This document shows, piece by piece, positions 44,817-53,836 of a stretch of DNA of 64,000 nt. Each line of letters opens with the position of its first letter. Position 1 is the stretch's first letter. Made by a program: the position numbers and the translations under genes. The notes below the pieces were generated by a model. It was not told the DNA's origin. It saw nothing but the letters and a program-made list of their open reading frames with translations, and searched no databases. Source of the stretch: Clostridium septicum (GTDB lineage: Bacteria > Bacillota > Clostridia > Clostridiales > Clostridiaceae); NCBI RefSeq assembly GCF_003606265.1, contig NZ_CP023671.1:744001-808000 (forward strand), read 5' to 3'.

Positions 44817-44863
44817 AGAAAAGGCTATGAATTAAGAACTTTCCATTCTATAATTCATAGCTT
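44817..44863 (-). terminator. Terminator of the GH84 surface enzyme gene
   Basis: Minus-strand GCTATGAATTA / TAATTCATAGC arms with a 16-nt loop and CTTTTCTG tail. Confidence 0.7.
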
Positions 44864-44897
44864 CCTATTTTTACTTAATTTATAAATTAGCCCCTAA

Positions 44898-47800
44898 TTA
44901 ATTTTTTCTTCTTCTCTTTCCTGTAACAATTCCACCTAAAGCAAGTAATCCTATTCCTAAGTAACCTAACATTACTCCACCACCTGTTTGTGGTAGTTTT
45001 CTATTTGAACTACCTTGAATTATTCCATTGCTACCTGATGATGTATTATCTCCATTATTTTTATCTACTGAATTATTTCCATTTGATCCTGGATTATCTG
45101 TAGATGGTTTATTGTCTCCTGGTTTTTCCTCATTTTTCTTAACTAAACCTTCTATTGCTTTATTTAATTTTTCAATAACGTCATCTACCATTTTTTGTGT
45201 AGCATTTTTATTTAAATTAACTTTATTAGCTTCATCTAATGATACTAAGAAAGCTTCATATGATTCATTTGTATATTCCTCTGAGCTATCTAAATATTTG
45301 TTAGCTTTTTCAATTAACTGAACTAATTTCTCCTTATCTACTTCATTAGAATTGTTTTCTTTTTCTTCTAATGCATTAATAGCTAATTCTAAAGATTTTG
45401 TAATTTTATTTATTTCTTTTTCACTAGCTTTTTCATTTTCTAATACATTTTTAGCTGTAGCTAATTCTTCTTCTAATGCATTCCAAGTTTTTTCAGTATA
45501 TTTATTACTGTCTAGACTTTCAGCTTTCTTTATTAATTCCTCTAATTTTTCTTTACTTGGTTTTAATCTTAAATCTAAAAATGCTTTTAATAATTCTTCG
45601 TAAGCTGTACTTACTTCTTCTTCTAATGCATTTTCATCTTCTATTACTTTATTAGTTTTTTCTAAAACAATTTGTAATGCTTCCCAAGTTTCTGTTATAT
45701 AATCAGAAGAGTTTAATGAATTTATTTTTGCTACTAATGCTATTAACTCTTTTTTATCTCCTTTGTAGAAAGATAACATATGCATTGCTTTACTTAATCT
45801 ATGGAAAGATGCATCTATATCTTCTTGAGCAGCATCATTGCTATTTAATAGATTTTCTGCCTGAGCTAAAGCAGCCTTAAATTCTTCTACAACAGCAGGA
45901 ACAACTTTATCAAGTTCTTCTTGTGAAACTTTTTTACCTTCTTCTACGGCAATTTCTAAATGTCTTACAAACTTAGCTTTTTCTTTTAATTGATTTACTG
46001 CATTTTCTAAATTAGCTTTAGCTTCATTTACTTCTTCTTGAGTGACATCTGCTTTTTCTAGAATTACCTCTGCCCCTTTAAGTGCTTCATTAAAAATAGC
46101 CCAAGTTGAAACTGTATAATCAGCTTCCACTCTATCTTTATTTACATTATATAATGCTTGTAATTCTTCCTTATTTGTATCTACTATTTCTGGATTTTCC
46201 ATAATAGTACTTAATAATCTTATAAGGTCATCTACTTTATTTTGTGACGCATACTTATCTTCAAGAACTCTATCCCCTTCATCTATAGCATCTTTTAATG
46301 CATTTTTACTTTCTTGTGTCCAGTTTGATGTATCTATATTTCTAGCTTCTTCTAATTTGCTTTCCAAATAGCTCTTATCTACATTTTGATCTCCATTTGA
46401 TAAAATTATTTCATGAAGTGTTGGTGCTACTTCATTCCACTCTAGTTTTACCTCTAAAATATTTCCTAAGCCTTTTGTTATAAAATCATTTAAACTACGA
46501 TCTAATCTTCCAATTTCTTGCCATCCATCTACAGTTCTTACTAATACCAATGCATTAGAAATTGTATTTGGACTTTGTAGTATATTAATCTTAGTTATTT
46601 CTGTATTTTCTGAAATACGATATACTAATGATCCTGAAGTTAAATCTTGCTTATTTGGTTTATAAGTTGTATTTAAGTTTCCATCAATTAAATTACTTGG
46701 AGCATATCCAGCTACTTCAATAGGATTGCTTACAAATGTTGGATTGTTTTCAGATGGAATATATTGTCCATTATTTATAATAATTTCATTAAACCTTACC
46801 CATTTAGCAATATTTAATGTCTTAGTTACTTCAACTCTTAAATAACGAGCATTAATATTTAATCCTGCTACTGAAATAGTATTATATGAAATTTCGTGAT
46901 TAGGGAATGCATCTGATATTTCTGCACTTCCATCTAAATTTCCTCCAATAGTTAAAACATCTGTCCAAGTATTACCATCTTCTGATGCTTTAATTACACC
47001 ATTACGTATATAATCATGTTCATAATCATTTACTACCATTTTTAATGAATTTATATTAATTAATCTTCCTAAGTCATAAGTGAAATACTTACCTTGATCT
47101 TGATTATTTTTAAACCATGCTTGGGTTGTCCAATCATTATCAAATGCTTTATCTGTATTTTCTACTGCTGTAAAATTAGTATCCTTTAATGTTTTAACTT
47201 GATATTCTAATGAATGTACTTCTAAATTATTAAGATTAAAAGCAATAGGATTTTCTGTTTTATTAATAATTCTAATATAACGAGCATCTTGTAACTCATT
47301 TAAATTATTTATAGTTTCCCATTCTATTTCATTCATAGAAGTTTCTAAAGTAAGATTTTCACTTTCTGTATAATTTTTAACTATTTCTGTCAAATCTTTA
47401 ATTCTAGGTAGTTTAATACCTACATATTCATTAGTGGCTAATGTAATTTCATTTAAATTAGAAATTATAGCAACATCATTTTGAATATTAACTTTATTAT
47501 TAGCTAAAGCTGCAACATTTGTATAAATTTTAGTGTTTAAATTACTTTCTGTTACATTGAATTTAGTAAATCTAGCCCATACATTAGTTTTTGTTTTATT
47601 TCTTAAACGAACATATCTTGCTATTATATTTTCTTGTGAATAGTCTTTATTTATTTCTACCTTATTTGTGAAAGTTTCTATCTCAGTATAATCTTCCCCA
47701 TTAACTGAATATTCTAATACTGCATTTACAAATATATCACCAGGAACTGATTTATCCCCTACAATATGAACTTTACCTAATCTAGCCTCCCTACCTAGGT

Positions 47801-50360
47801 CTACACCTATATATGCATCTTGTGGTATTCCATCTCTATCTGCTCCTTCATAAGGTGCTTTTGCGTACATTATTGGACTTGATACACCTTCTGGTCTTAA
47901 AATATCAGATTCATTTCCACCACTTCTTTTTCCTATATTTGATGATTTAATTAATGATAAGCTTAAATCTCCTTCATTTATATCTTTATTTATAGTAAAT
48001 TCTCTAAATGATGCCCACTTAGGGTTTGCTTCACCTTCTGCTTTTATCTCTCCAGTTACTATAAATCTCACATACTTAGCTTCTATATCTAAATTTGAAA
48101 CTTCAACTTTATTTTGGTATGGTCCATAAGTTTTATTATTTACATCAGTCCAAGTTTCTCCATCCATAGAGTATTGGAATTTACCATAATGGAAAGCATC
48201 CTTATCAGTAGCATTTTTACCTTGTTCTATTGAAAGGCTTGTTATTTTTGTTGACTTACTTAATTCAAGAGCAACATAGTCTCCTTCTTGAATATATCTT
48301 CCAAACCATACTTTTGTATTTAAATCTCCATCTACTATATTTTGAATATTTCCTTGATATACATTATTTACATTTGTATATGGAGTAACATTTAATTTTT
48401 CTTCTTCTGGATTTACAATATCTCCAACTTTTCCCGCTAAAGAATCTCCTAATTTTTTAACAAAAGGAATTAATCTTTTATATCCAGCTTCTACGTAATC
48501 TTTTCCATGGATATTTTGCACTTGAAAAGTTTTTGATAATTCAAACTTAGCAGCACCTTCTGAATAGTGACTCCAAACCTCTCCATTATTTCCATCTTCT
48601 ATAGCTATTGCAGTCTTTATATACTCAATAGTTGATTGAGCTAAAGCCTTTAGAGATTGCCTCCATGGATCTATTTCTGCCTTTAATCCTTCATTTTTAG
48701 ATTTAGTATCAAAATCATCTGCTGCCTTTACTATTTTTTCGTATTCATTAATTAAGGTTTGTCCTATTTCTTTAATTGATTCTCCTGCTAAATACTTTCT
48801 ATTAAACTCATCTAATAAGGATTTAATTTCTTCTGATTCATCTTGAACTAATCCATGTCCATTTGGAGCTGGATCACTCATATGTTTTGCAAGTGTATAT
48901 AATTCTGAGCCTGCATCTTTATCTATATACTTAAATGAATCTTCCCAACTTTTATCTGCATTAAATGTATCTTTATTCCATGTATAATCAGCAACAGCAA
49001 ATAATGCCACCTTTGAAGCTTGAGCTTGTTGCATTGGATTAGTTACAATTCCCTTAAAATTTGTGACAGTTGGATCTAACATTTGTCCCTTCCCCATAAC
49101 AAGACGCTTTTTATTAATATCATTTACAGGCCAATTTAACCACATAAATGGCAATCTTGATGGATTCTCTGCTGTAGAACAAGCTTGCATAAACCAGTTA
49201 AATGTATCAGTTGTTACCCAACCACAAACCCCTGAACCTGTCCACATTATTTCAATATCTTTTGGCATTTGGCTTATAGTTTTTAAATATGGTGAGTTTA
49301 TGTTGTTACCTGCAAAAGATTGACAATATTCTTTTGGAACAAATATTAAGTTATATACATCACCTTTAGATTTTTTCCATTCTTCTAAATCAGTCATAAG
49401 TTTTACTTGATCTGTTGCATTTCCACCAGCATCATCACCTAAAATTCCAAATTGTCTAACTCCTATATCATATAAAGATTCAAACTTTCTAATTATTATA
49501 GCTAGATCTTCTTGATAATGTTCTTCTGTATCAAAACGTATTGCATTGTGCATAAATGGATGAATAGTCCATATAAATTTATTTTTAGATTTACTTCCTA
49601 CTTTAACCATCTCTGCTAATTCTGCTAATTTTTCTTCTGGATATGGTTCTCTCCACTGTGAGTTATGATATGGATCATCTTTTGGAGCAAACATATACGC
49701 ATTCATTTTAATATCTCCACCAAATTCCATTAAACTCATACGATTTTCATTGCTCCATGGAATACCATAATATCCTTCAATAAATCCACGCCATTGAGCA
49801 TCTGCATAATCCTTAATTAACAAATTACGAATTTCATTAGATTCTAATTGATTAAATATCATTTTTAATGTTGTTATTCCATAAAAGGCTGAATCAGTAT
49901 CTTTACCTAATACTGCTACAACATTATTGTCAACTGATACTATATGTGAATCCATATGTTTAAAATGTTCTGCATCTTTTAGGTTTTTTTCTGCAAAATA
50001 ATTGTCAACAATCCCAATAGAGTTTTGGATTCCTATTAAGAAATTCGTCTTACTTTCATCAATTTCTGTTCCAATTGTATGACTAATATTTTTAATTTCT
50101 AAAACTTCAATTAAACGATCTTTAGTTGCTTGATCCAAGCCATCTTCAAAGATAACGTTTACCTCAGAGCTTAAGTTTAAATTTCCTCCATTATAAACTA
50201 TACTTTGAGGAATAGGGTAAATTTCATAATCTTTATTTATTTTTTCATTTTCTGCTGATTCAACAGCTTGAGTATATATATTAGGTGCTAATCCTAATAT
50301 CATAGTAAAAGTCATAAAAAATGCTAGCAACGAGTTTCTTCTTTTTTTTCTTGAATTCAT
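44898..50360 (-). CDS. nagH: LPxTG-anchored hyaluronidase / beta-N-acetylglucosaminidase, GH84
   Basis: A 1820-aa surface glycosidase. Signal peptide (1-30); GH20b-like N-terminal domain (45-180); GH84 catalytic domain (~185-490) with WRGFIEGYYGIPWS and the catalytic Asp pair in FGILGDDAGG (residues 309-310); helical linker (~505-650); then a series of F5/8 C-type (CBM32-like) domains, the first at ~655-792 and others to ~1330. About six ~65-aa FIVAR-type helical repeats follow (~1335-1750), then a Gly/Asn/Ser linker and the sortase signal LPQTG (1789-1793), a membrane helix and KRRRK. Relatives are the C. perfringens mu-toxin and NagJ, acting on host glycans. Gene name by similarity only. 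Confidence 0.88.
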   Translation of the reverse strand: MNSRKKRRNSLLAFFMTFTMILGLAPNIYTQAVESAENEKINKDYEIYPIPQSIVYNGGNLNLSSEVNVIFEDGLDQATKDRLIEVLEIKNISHTIGTEIDESKTNFLIGIQNSIGIVDNYFAEKNLKDAEHFKHMDSHIVSVDNNVVAVLGKDTDSAFYGITTLKMIFNQLESNEIRNLLIKDYADAQWRGFIEGYYGIPWSNENRMSLMEFGGDIKMNAYMFAPKDDPYHNSQWREPYPEEKLAELAEMVKVGSKSKNKFIWTIHPFMHNAIRFDTEEHYQEDLAIIIRKFESLYDIGVRQFGILGDDAGGNATDQVKLMTDLEEWKKSKGDVYNLIFVPKEYCQSFAGNNINSPYLKTISQMPKDIEIMWTGSGVCGWVTTDTFNWFMQACSTAENPSRLPFMWLNWPVNDINKKRLVMGKGQMLDPTVTNFKGIVTNPMQQAQASKVALFAVADYTWNKDTFNADKSWEDSFKYIDKDAGSELYTLAKHMSDPAPNGHGLVQDESEEIKSLLDEFNRKYLAGESIKEIGQTLINEYEKIVKAADDFDTKSKNEGLKAEIDPWRQSLKALAQSTIEYIKTAIAIEDGNNGEVWSHYSEGAAKFELSKTFQVQNIHGKDYVEAGYKRLIPFVKKLGDSLAGKVGDIVNPEEEKLNVTPYTNVNNVYQGNIQNIVDGDLNTKVWFGRYIQEGDYVALELSKSTKITSLSIEQGKNATDKDAFHYGKFQYSMDGETWTDVNNKTYGPYQNKVEVSNLDIEAKYVRFIVTGEIKAEGEANPKWASFREFTINKDINEGDLSLSLIKSSNIGKRSGGNESDILRPEGVSSPIMYAKAPYEGADRDGIPQDAYIGVDLGREARLGKVHIVGDKSVPGDIFVNAVLEYSVNGEDYTEIETFTNKVEINKDYSQENIIARYVRLRNKTKTNVWARFTKFNVTESNLNTKIYTNVAALANNKVNIQNDVAIISNLNEITLATNEYVGIKLPRIKDLTEIVKNYTESENLTLETSMNEIEWETINNLNELQDARYIRIINKTENPIAFNLNNLEVHSLEYQVKTLKDTNFTAVENTDKAFDNDWTTQAWFKNNQDQGKYFTYDLGRLININSLKMVVNDYEHDYIRNGVIKASEDGNTWTDVLTIGGNLDGSAEISDAFPNHEISYNTISVAGLNINARYLRVEVTKTLNIAKWVRFNEIIINNGQYIPSENNPTFVSNPIEVAGYAPSNLIDGNLNTTYKPNKQDLTSGSLVYRISENTEITKINILQSPNTISNALVLVRTVDGWQEIGRLDRSLNDFITKGLGNILEVKLEWNEVAPTLHEIILSNGDQNVDKSYLESKLEEARNIDTSNWTQESKNALKDAIDEGDRVLEDKYASQNKVDDLIRLLSTIMENPEIVDTNKEELQALYNVNKDRVEADYTVSTWAIFNEALKGAEVILEKADVTQEEVNEAKANLENAVNQLKEKAKFVRHLEIAVEEGKKVSQEELDKVVPAVVEEFKAALAQAENLLNSNDAAQEDIDASFHRLSKAMHMLSFYKGDKKELIALVAKINSLNSSDYITETWEALQIVLEKTNKVIEDENALEEEVSTAYEELLKAFLDLRLKPSKEKLEELIKKAESLDSNKYTEKTWNALEEELATAKNVLENEKASEKEINKITKSLELAINALEEKENNSNEVDKEKLVQLIEKANKYLDSSEEYTNESYEAFLVSLDEANKVNLNKNATQKMVDDVIEKLNKAIEGLVKKNEEKPGDNKPSTDNPGSNGNNSVDKNNGDNTSSGSNGIIQGSSNRKLPQTGGGVMLGYLGIGLLALGGIVTGKRRRKN

Positions 50361-50441
50361 TCTTATCCTCCCTTTAATAATAAACTTATATGCTAGATAG
50401 CCTTAGACTTCCATCCCTCCATTTCATTTAAAGTTTTATAA

Positions 50442-50491
50442 ATAATGCATTAATCTTACATATTCTCTACTGAAAATATGTTATGCATTAT
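50442..50491 (-). promoter_or_regulatory. Promoter and nested palindrome upstream of nagH
   Basis: A TATAAT on the minus strand (50487-50492) is followed by nested inverted repeats: outer ATAATGCAT / ATGCATTAT and inner ACATATT / AATATGT. The structure would sit at the start of a ~120-nt leader, or serve as an operator. The -35 (TTTAAT, 17 bp) is weak. Confidence 0.4.
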
Positions 50492-50692
50492 AAACCATTA
50501 TGCTTATGTATTAAAAAATCACCAAGTAAACCATTAAGGCATGAATCTTTTATCTATTTTACATATCTAAATCCTGCCTCAAAGATGTAGCACTGGTACT
50601 TTATTTTTTATTCTTTAGACCTACATACTTAGTTTTAAAATAATAATTAAGTTATCCACAATTTATATAATTTCCTAAAGAATAAAAAAATA
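50480..50692 (-). repeat. Diverged intergenic repeat, copy B (upstream of nagH)
   Basis: From TAGGAAATTATAT (near 50679) to AAAGTACC (near 50595), the minus strand aligns with copy A at 37810-38010. It includes a perfect DnaA-box-like TTATCCACA (plus strand, 50652-50660). Beyond it the sequence reads KYQCYIFEAGFRYVK then a stop, at the same place where copy A has open codons. It occupies part of the 624-bp gap upstream of nagH. Confidence 0.5.
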
Positions 50693-50723
50693 GCTAACTT
50701 ACTTTATTGTAGTAAGTTAGCTA
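50682..50723 (-). terminator. Strong terminator upstream of nagH
   Basis: A 13-bp perfect stem (50691-50703 with 50711-50723), 7-nt loop, followed by seven T residues on the minus strand. Confidence 0.85.
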
Positions 50724-50771
50724 ATGTCCTTGCGGTAACACGCTAATTTCATTTCCTATATAATCTTGTTA
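50682..50771 (-). ncRNA. Short attenuator RNA with T-box-like antiterminator (tentative)
   Basis: A minus-strand transcript from the promoter at 50778-50806 would run ~80 nt to a strong terminator (13-bp stem TAGCTAACTTACT, then seven T). Before it lies AGCGTGTTACCGC, close to the T-box motif AGGGTGGTACCGC. Its TTAGC can pair with GCTAA in the 5' terminator arm, the geometry of an antiterminator. No specifier stem I is present, and the UGGN bulge reads UGUU, so it is probably a relic or an unrelated attenuator. Confidence 0.35.
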
Positions 50772-50777
50772 AGACAA

Positions 50778-50806
50778 ATTATACTATATGTACATTTATA
50801 TGTAAA
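50778..50806 (-). promoter_or_regulatory. Promoter of the short attenuator RNA
   Basis: Minus-strand TTTACA (50801-50806), 17-bp spacer, TATAAT (50778-50783). Confidence 0.6.
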
Positions 50807-50875
50807 GTTGTTAAAAAAATTTTTACATATAAATCTAACTGTATTTATTTATATATAATATTTTAATTTTTATAC

Positions 50876-50918
50876 AAAAGGATAACTCATAAATCTTATT
50901 TTATGAGTTATCCTTTTA
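50876..50918 (-). terminator. Terminator of the Bce transporter operon
   Basis: A ~16-bp inverted repeat (AAAGGATAACTCATAA and complement) followed by TTTTGTAT on the minus strand. Confidence 0.82.
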
Positions 50919-50984
50919 CTAACTACTTTACAGAAGTATTCTTAAGACCTAATTATAAAACACCTTATTTTTCATAGTTTAATT

Positions 50985-52973
50985 TTAGTTTTGACTAATA
51001 TTCTTCTTTGCTCCTAAATAAGTTGCCATAAAATATCCTCCATATATTATTACTAATGCTACTACTGCAATTAATATATTGTCCATAATACTTGAATTTC
51101 CAAAGGTAGCAACTACATGAGATGATATCTTAAGCCCAACAATTGAATGTACTAATGCCAATGACAATGGAACTATAAAGTATATAGATATTTGAACAAA
51201 TAATGATTTATTTATCATACTTCTATCTACGCCAATTTTAGTTAATAACTTATATCTTTCAATATTTTCAGTTGATTCTGATAGTTGTTGAAGTGCTAAT
51301 ACGGCTGCAGATGTAATTAAGAAAACAACCCCAATGTATATTCCTAAATAAGATACTACTGCTCCAAGACCTGCTGAATTTGAAAGTTGCTCTTCCTTAG
51401 TCATATAATAAGTATCCATTTCAGAATCTTTATATCCACCTCTTACTTTCTCTCCAAAATCTTTTTCACATTTATCTTTATCTATTTTATAATTCATACT
51501 TAAATATGATTGAAGCTTTTCTAACCCATCAACTAACGAATCATTAACTACAAAAGTACACAAATTACTTTTCATCATTTGATTATATGGAGTTATTTCA
51601 AAAAACTCTGTATTTGCTGGTTTTAACTCTATACCATTAACATTTATTTTCTTCTTATTATTTATTTGATTTTGAACTCCTTTTTTTAAATCCTTAATAT
51701 CTCCAAAAGCTAAATACTCATCTTTTTCTAATGAAACTTCCTTCATATTTAACATCTTCATTATAGAATTAAAGTCTGAAAGCTTTACTATTGGAACACC
51801 TTGATTTTTAGCTACTGGATAATATGATTTTGCATCTTCTGCTTCATCTTCATTTAAAAAATCTTTAAATCCAAAATTATTTTTATAGGTTGTATATTTC
51901 ATATAAGAACTAGCATAGTCGTTTATTTCTATTCCTTTTTCTCTTAGTACTTCTTCTATATCACTACCATCTAAATCCCAAAAGGTAACATCAAATTTAG
52001 TTAAGTCTTTAAGATCAGAATTTAAAGCTTTATTTATTCCTATTCCACCTGAAAATGTACATATTGCTACGAATAGCATTAAACATATAAATGTCATTGA
52101 TACAAATGTTGAATTAATCTTACTGTTTATCTGCCTTAATATAAACATATTTAAACCTTTTAAATAATGCCTCTTATTACTTTGAACTAATTTTAATAAG
52201 AAACCAGATAAAGAAAAGAAAAATAAAAATGTTCCTAAAACACCTAATAATATACTCATTAAATTAAAATTAAAACCTATTTCTGCTATACCTTTACTTA
52301 ATACTATATAATAAGCTTCTCCTATCATCATTAAGCTTATTATAAAAACTAATACTGAAACCCATATATTTTTCACTTTAACTGTTTCATTTTTTCTTGA
52401 AGATGTTAATAAATCTATTAATTTTATTTTTCTAATTGAAATTGTATTAAAAAGTAAAACAACTAAATAAATAATTCCAAAGCATAATACAGTTCTTATA
52501 GCTGCTGTTTCTGAAAATACAAATTTAAATTTCACAAGATTTACCTGAAACATTTTTGCTGTTAAAATAGATAGTCCTTGTGATAATAAAACTCCAATAG
52601 TTAATCCAATTATAAGTGATATTACTCCCACCATTAAAGTTTCCATAAATATAACTCTAGATAAACTTCCTTTTTCCATACCTAAAGTCATATAAATTCC
52701 AAATTCTTTTTTTCTTCTTTTTATTAAATAATTATTTGCATAAACAATTAAAAAACCTAGTATAAAAGCCATAAATTTAGATGCAATCCCCATAGTTTTA
52801 CTTACTAGTTCAAAAGCATTTGCTTGCATATCACTTAATTCCATCATAATACGCTGTGATTCTATAGAATTAAATACATAAAATATACTTACTGCAAAAA
52901 TTAATGTTAAAAAATATATTGTATAATCCTTTAAACTTCTTTTTAAGTTTCTAGTTGCTAGTTTAGAATACAT
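50985..52973 (-). CDS. BceB-type ABC transporter permease
   Basis: A ~662-aa FtsX-type permease with ten predicted helices and the large extracellular domain (~330-520) between helices 7 and 8 that defines BceB/MacB-like peptide-resistance transporters. The start KLATRNLKRSLKDYTIYFLTL and RRKKEFGIYMTLGMEKGSLSRV are typical. In characterised systems BceB both removes cell-wall-active peptides such as bacitracin from their target and signals to BceS. The ATG at 52973 is chosen; GGAGG lies 11 nt upstream, and a GTG 12 bp earlier is possible. The gene overlaps the end of the ATPase gene. Confidence 0.88.
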   Translation of the reverse strand: MYSKLATRNLKRSLKDYTIYFLTLIFAVSIFYVFNSIESQRIMMELSDMQANAFELVSKTMGIASKFMAFILGFLIVYANNYLIKRRKKEFGIYMTLGMEKGSLSRVIFMETLMVGVISLIIGLTIGVLLSQGLSILTAKMFQVNLVKFKFVFSETAAIRTVLCFGIIYLVVLLFNTISIRKIKLIDLLTSSRKNETVKVKNIWVSVLVFIISLMMIGEAYYIVLSKGIAEIGFNFNLMSILLGVLGTFLFFFSLSGFLLKLVQSNKRHYLKGLNMFILRQINSKINSTFVSMTFICLMLFVAICTFSGGIGINKALNSDLKDLTKFDVTFWDLDGSDIEEVLREKGIEINDYASSYMKYTTYKNNFGFKDFLNEDEAEDAKSYYPVAKNQGVPIVKLSDFNSIMKMLNMKEVSLEKDEYLAFGDIKDLKKGVQNQINNKKKINVNGIELKPANTEFFEITPYNQMMKSNLCTFVVNDSLVDGLEKLQSYLSMNYKIDKDKCEKDFGEKVRGGYKDSEMDTYYMTKEEQLSNSAGLGAVVSYLGIYIGVVFLITSAAVLALQQLSESTENIERYKLLTKIGVDRSMINKSLFVQISIYFIVPLSLALVHSIVGLKISSHVVATFGNSSIMDNILIAVVALVIIYGGYFMATYLGAKKNISQN

Positions 52974-53733
52974 CTCTTTGGTCACCTCCAAGGAGAGTTA
53001 TAACTTCTATTATTTTATTAAAGAACTCTTTTCTTGAATCATTTCCTCTTATTAATTCATTAAAAATCTTTCCATCCTTTATAAATAAAATCCTATTTGC
53101 ATAACTTGCTGTAAAAGCATCATGAGTTACCATCATAATTGTTGCATTTAAGTTTTTATTTAAATTCTCTAAACTTTCAAGTAACATCTTTGCTGATTTT
53201 GAATCTAAAGCTCCTGTTGGTTCATCTGCTAATATTAAAGAAGGATTAGTTATTATTGCTCTTGCTGAAGCGACTCTTTGTTTTTGTCCTCCTGATATTT
53301 CATATGGATATTTATTTAATATTTCATTTATATTTAATTTTTTACAAACATCTTTAACCTTATTATCTATGTCCTTATGGTTTACCTTTAATATAGTTAA
53401 AGCTAATGCAATATTTTCATAAACCGTTAATGTATCTAAAAGATTAAAATCTTGAAATATAAAACCTAGTTTATCTCTTCTAAACTTAGATAAACTTTTT
53501 GAACTTAATGTTGTTATATCTTTCCCTGATATATAAATATGTCCACTTGTTACTTTATCTATAGTAGATATACAATTTAGTAGTGTAGTCTTACCACTAC
53601 CTGAAGCTCCCATTACTCCAACAAACTCTCCCTCTTCTACTAAAAAGCTTATATTATTTATTGCCTTTGTAATATTTCCTTTTCTCCCATAATATTTTTC
53701 TATATTACTTACCTTTAAAACTTCTTTAGTCAT
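52963..53733 (-). CDS. BceA-type ABC transporter ATP-binding protein
   Basis: A 256-aa ATPase of the LolD/MacB/BceA group. Walker A GASGSGKTTLLN (41-52), Q-loop FIFQDFNLLD, signature ISGGQKQRVASARAI, Walker B LILADEPTGALDSKS and H-loop MVTHD. The first gene of the transporter pair; the ATG follows AGTAGGAGG. A BceR-type box lies ~80 nt upstream. Confidence 0.92.
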   Translation of the reverse strand: MTKEVLKVSNIEKYYGRKGNITKAINNISFLVEEGEFVGVMGASGSGKTTLLNCISTIDKVTSGHIYISGKDITTLSSKSLSKFRRDKLGFIFQDFNLLDTLTVYENIALALTILKVNHKDIDNKVKDVCKKLNINEILNKYPYEISGGQKQRVASARAIITNPSLILADEPTGALDSKSAKMLLESLENLNKNLNATIMMVTHDAFTASYANRILFIKDGKIFNELIRGNDSRKEFFNKIIEVITLLGGDQRDVF

Positions 53734-53814
53734 AGTTTTGCCTCCTACTTTTTCTTACAGTTACATTTTACCTACTATAAAAGATAGCAGCCATAGAAGA
53801 ACATAACATAAACC

Positions 53815-53828
53815 TTACATTTTTGTCA
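53815..53828. promoter_or_regulatory. BceR-type binding site upstream of the transporter genes
   Basis: TGACA-AAAA-TGTAA on the minus strand is an exact match to the BceR-like consensus TNACA-N4-TGTAA. It lies in the short gap between the kinase and transporter genes, upstream of a TATAGT -10 with a poor -35, as expected for an activated promoter. Confidence 0.72.
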
Positions 53829-53836
53829 TTTAACTA

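Noticed and set aside
45100..46400. Repeated sequence at the 3' end of nagH as a tandem DNA repeat or CRISPR
   Set aside because: The repetition is at protein level (FIVAR-type helices), with no short identical DNA units.
48350..50360. Treating nagH as a chitobiase/GH20 enzyme because of its N-terminal GH20b-like domain
   Set aside because: The catalytic segment EGYYGIPWS with an Asp-Asp pair is GH84; the GH20b-like domain commonly precedes GH84.
50652..50660. Perfect DnaA box TTATCCACA as a sign of a replication origin
   Set aside because: A single box with no cluster, no AT-rich unwinding region and no dnaA/dnaN genes. Copy A of the repeat has a degenerate version, so it is not maintained as an origin.
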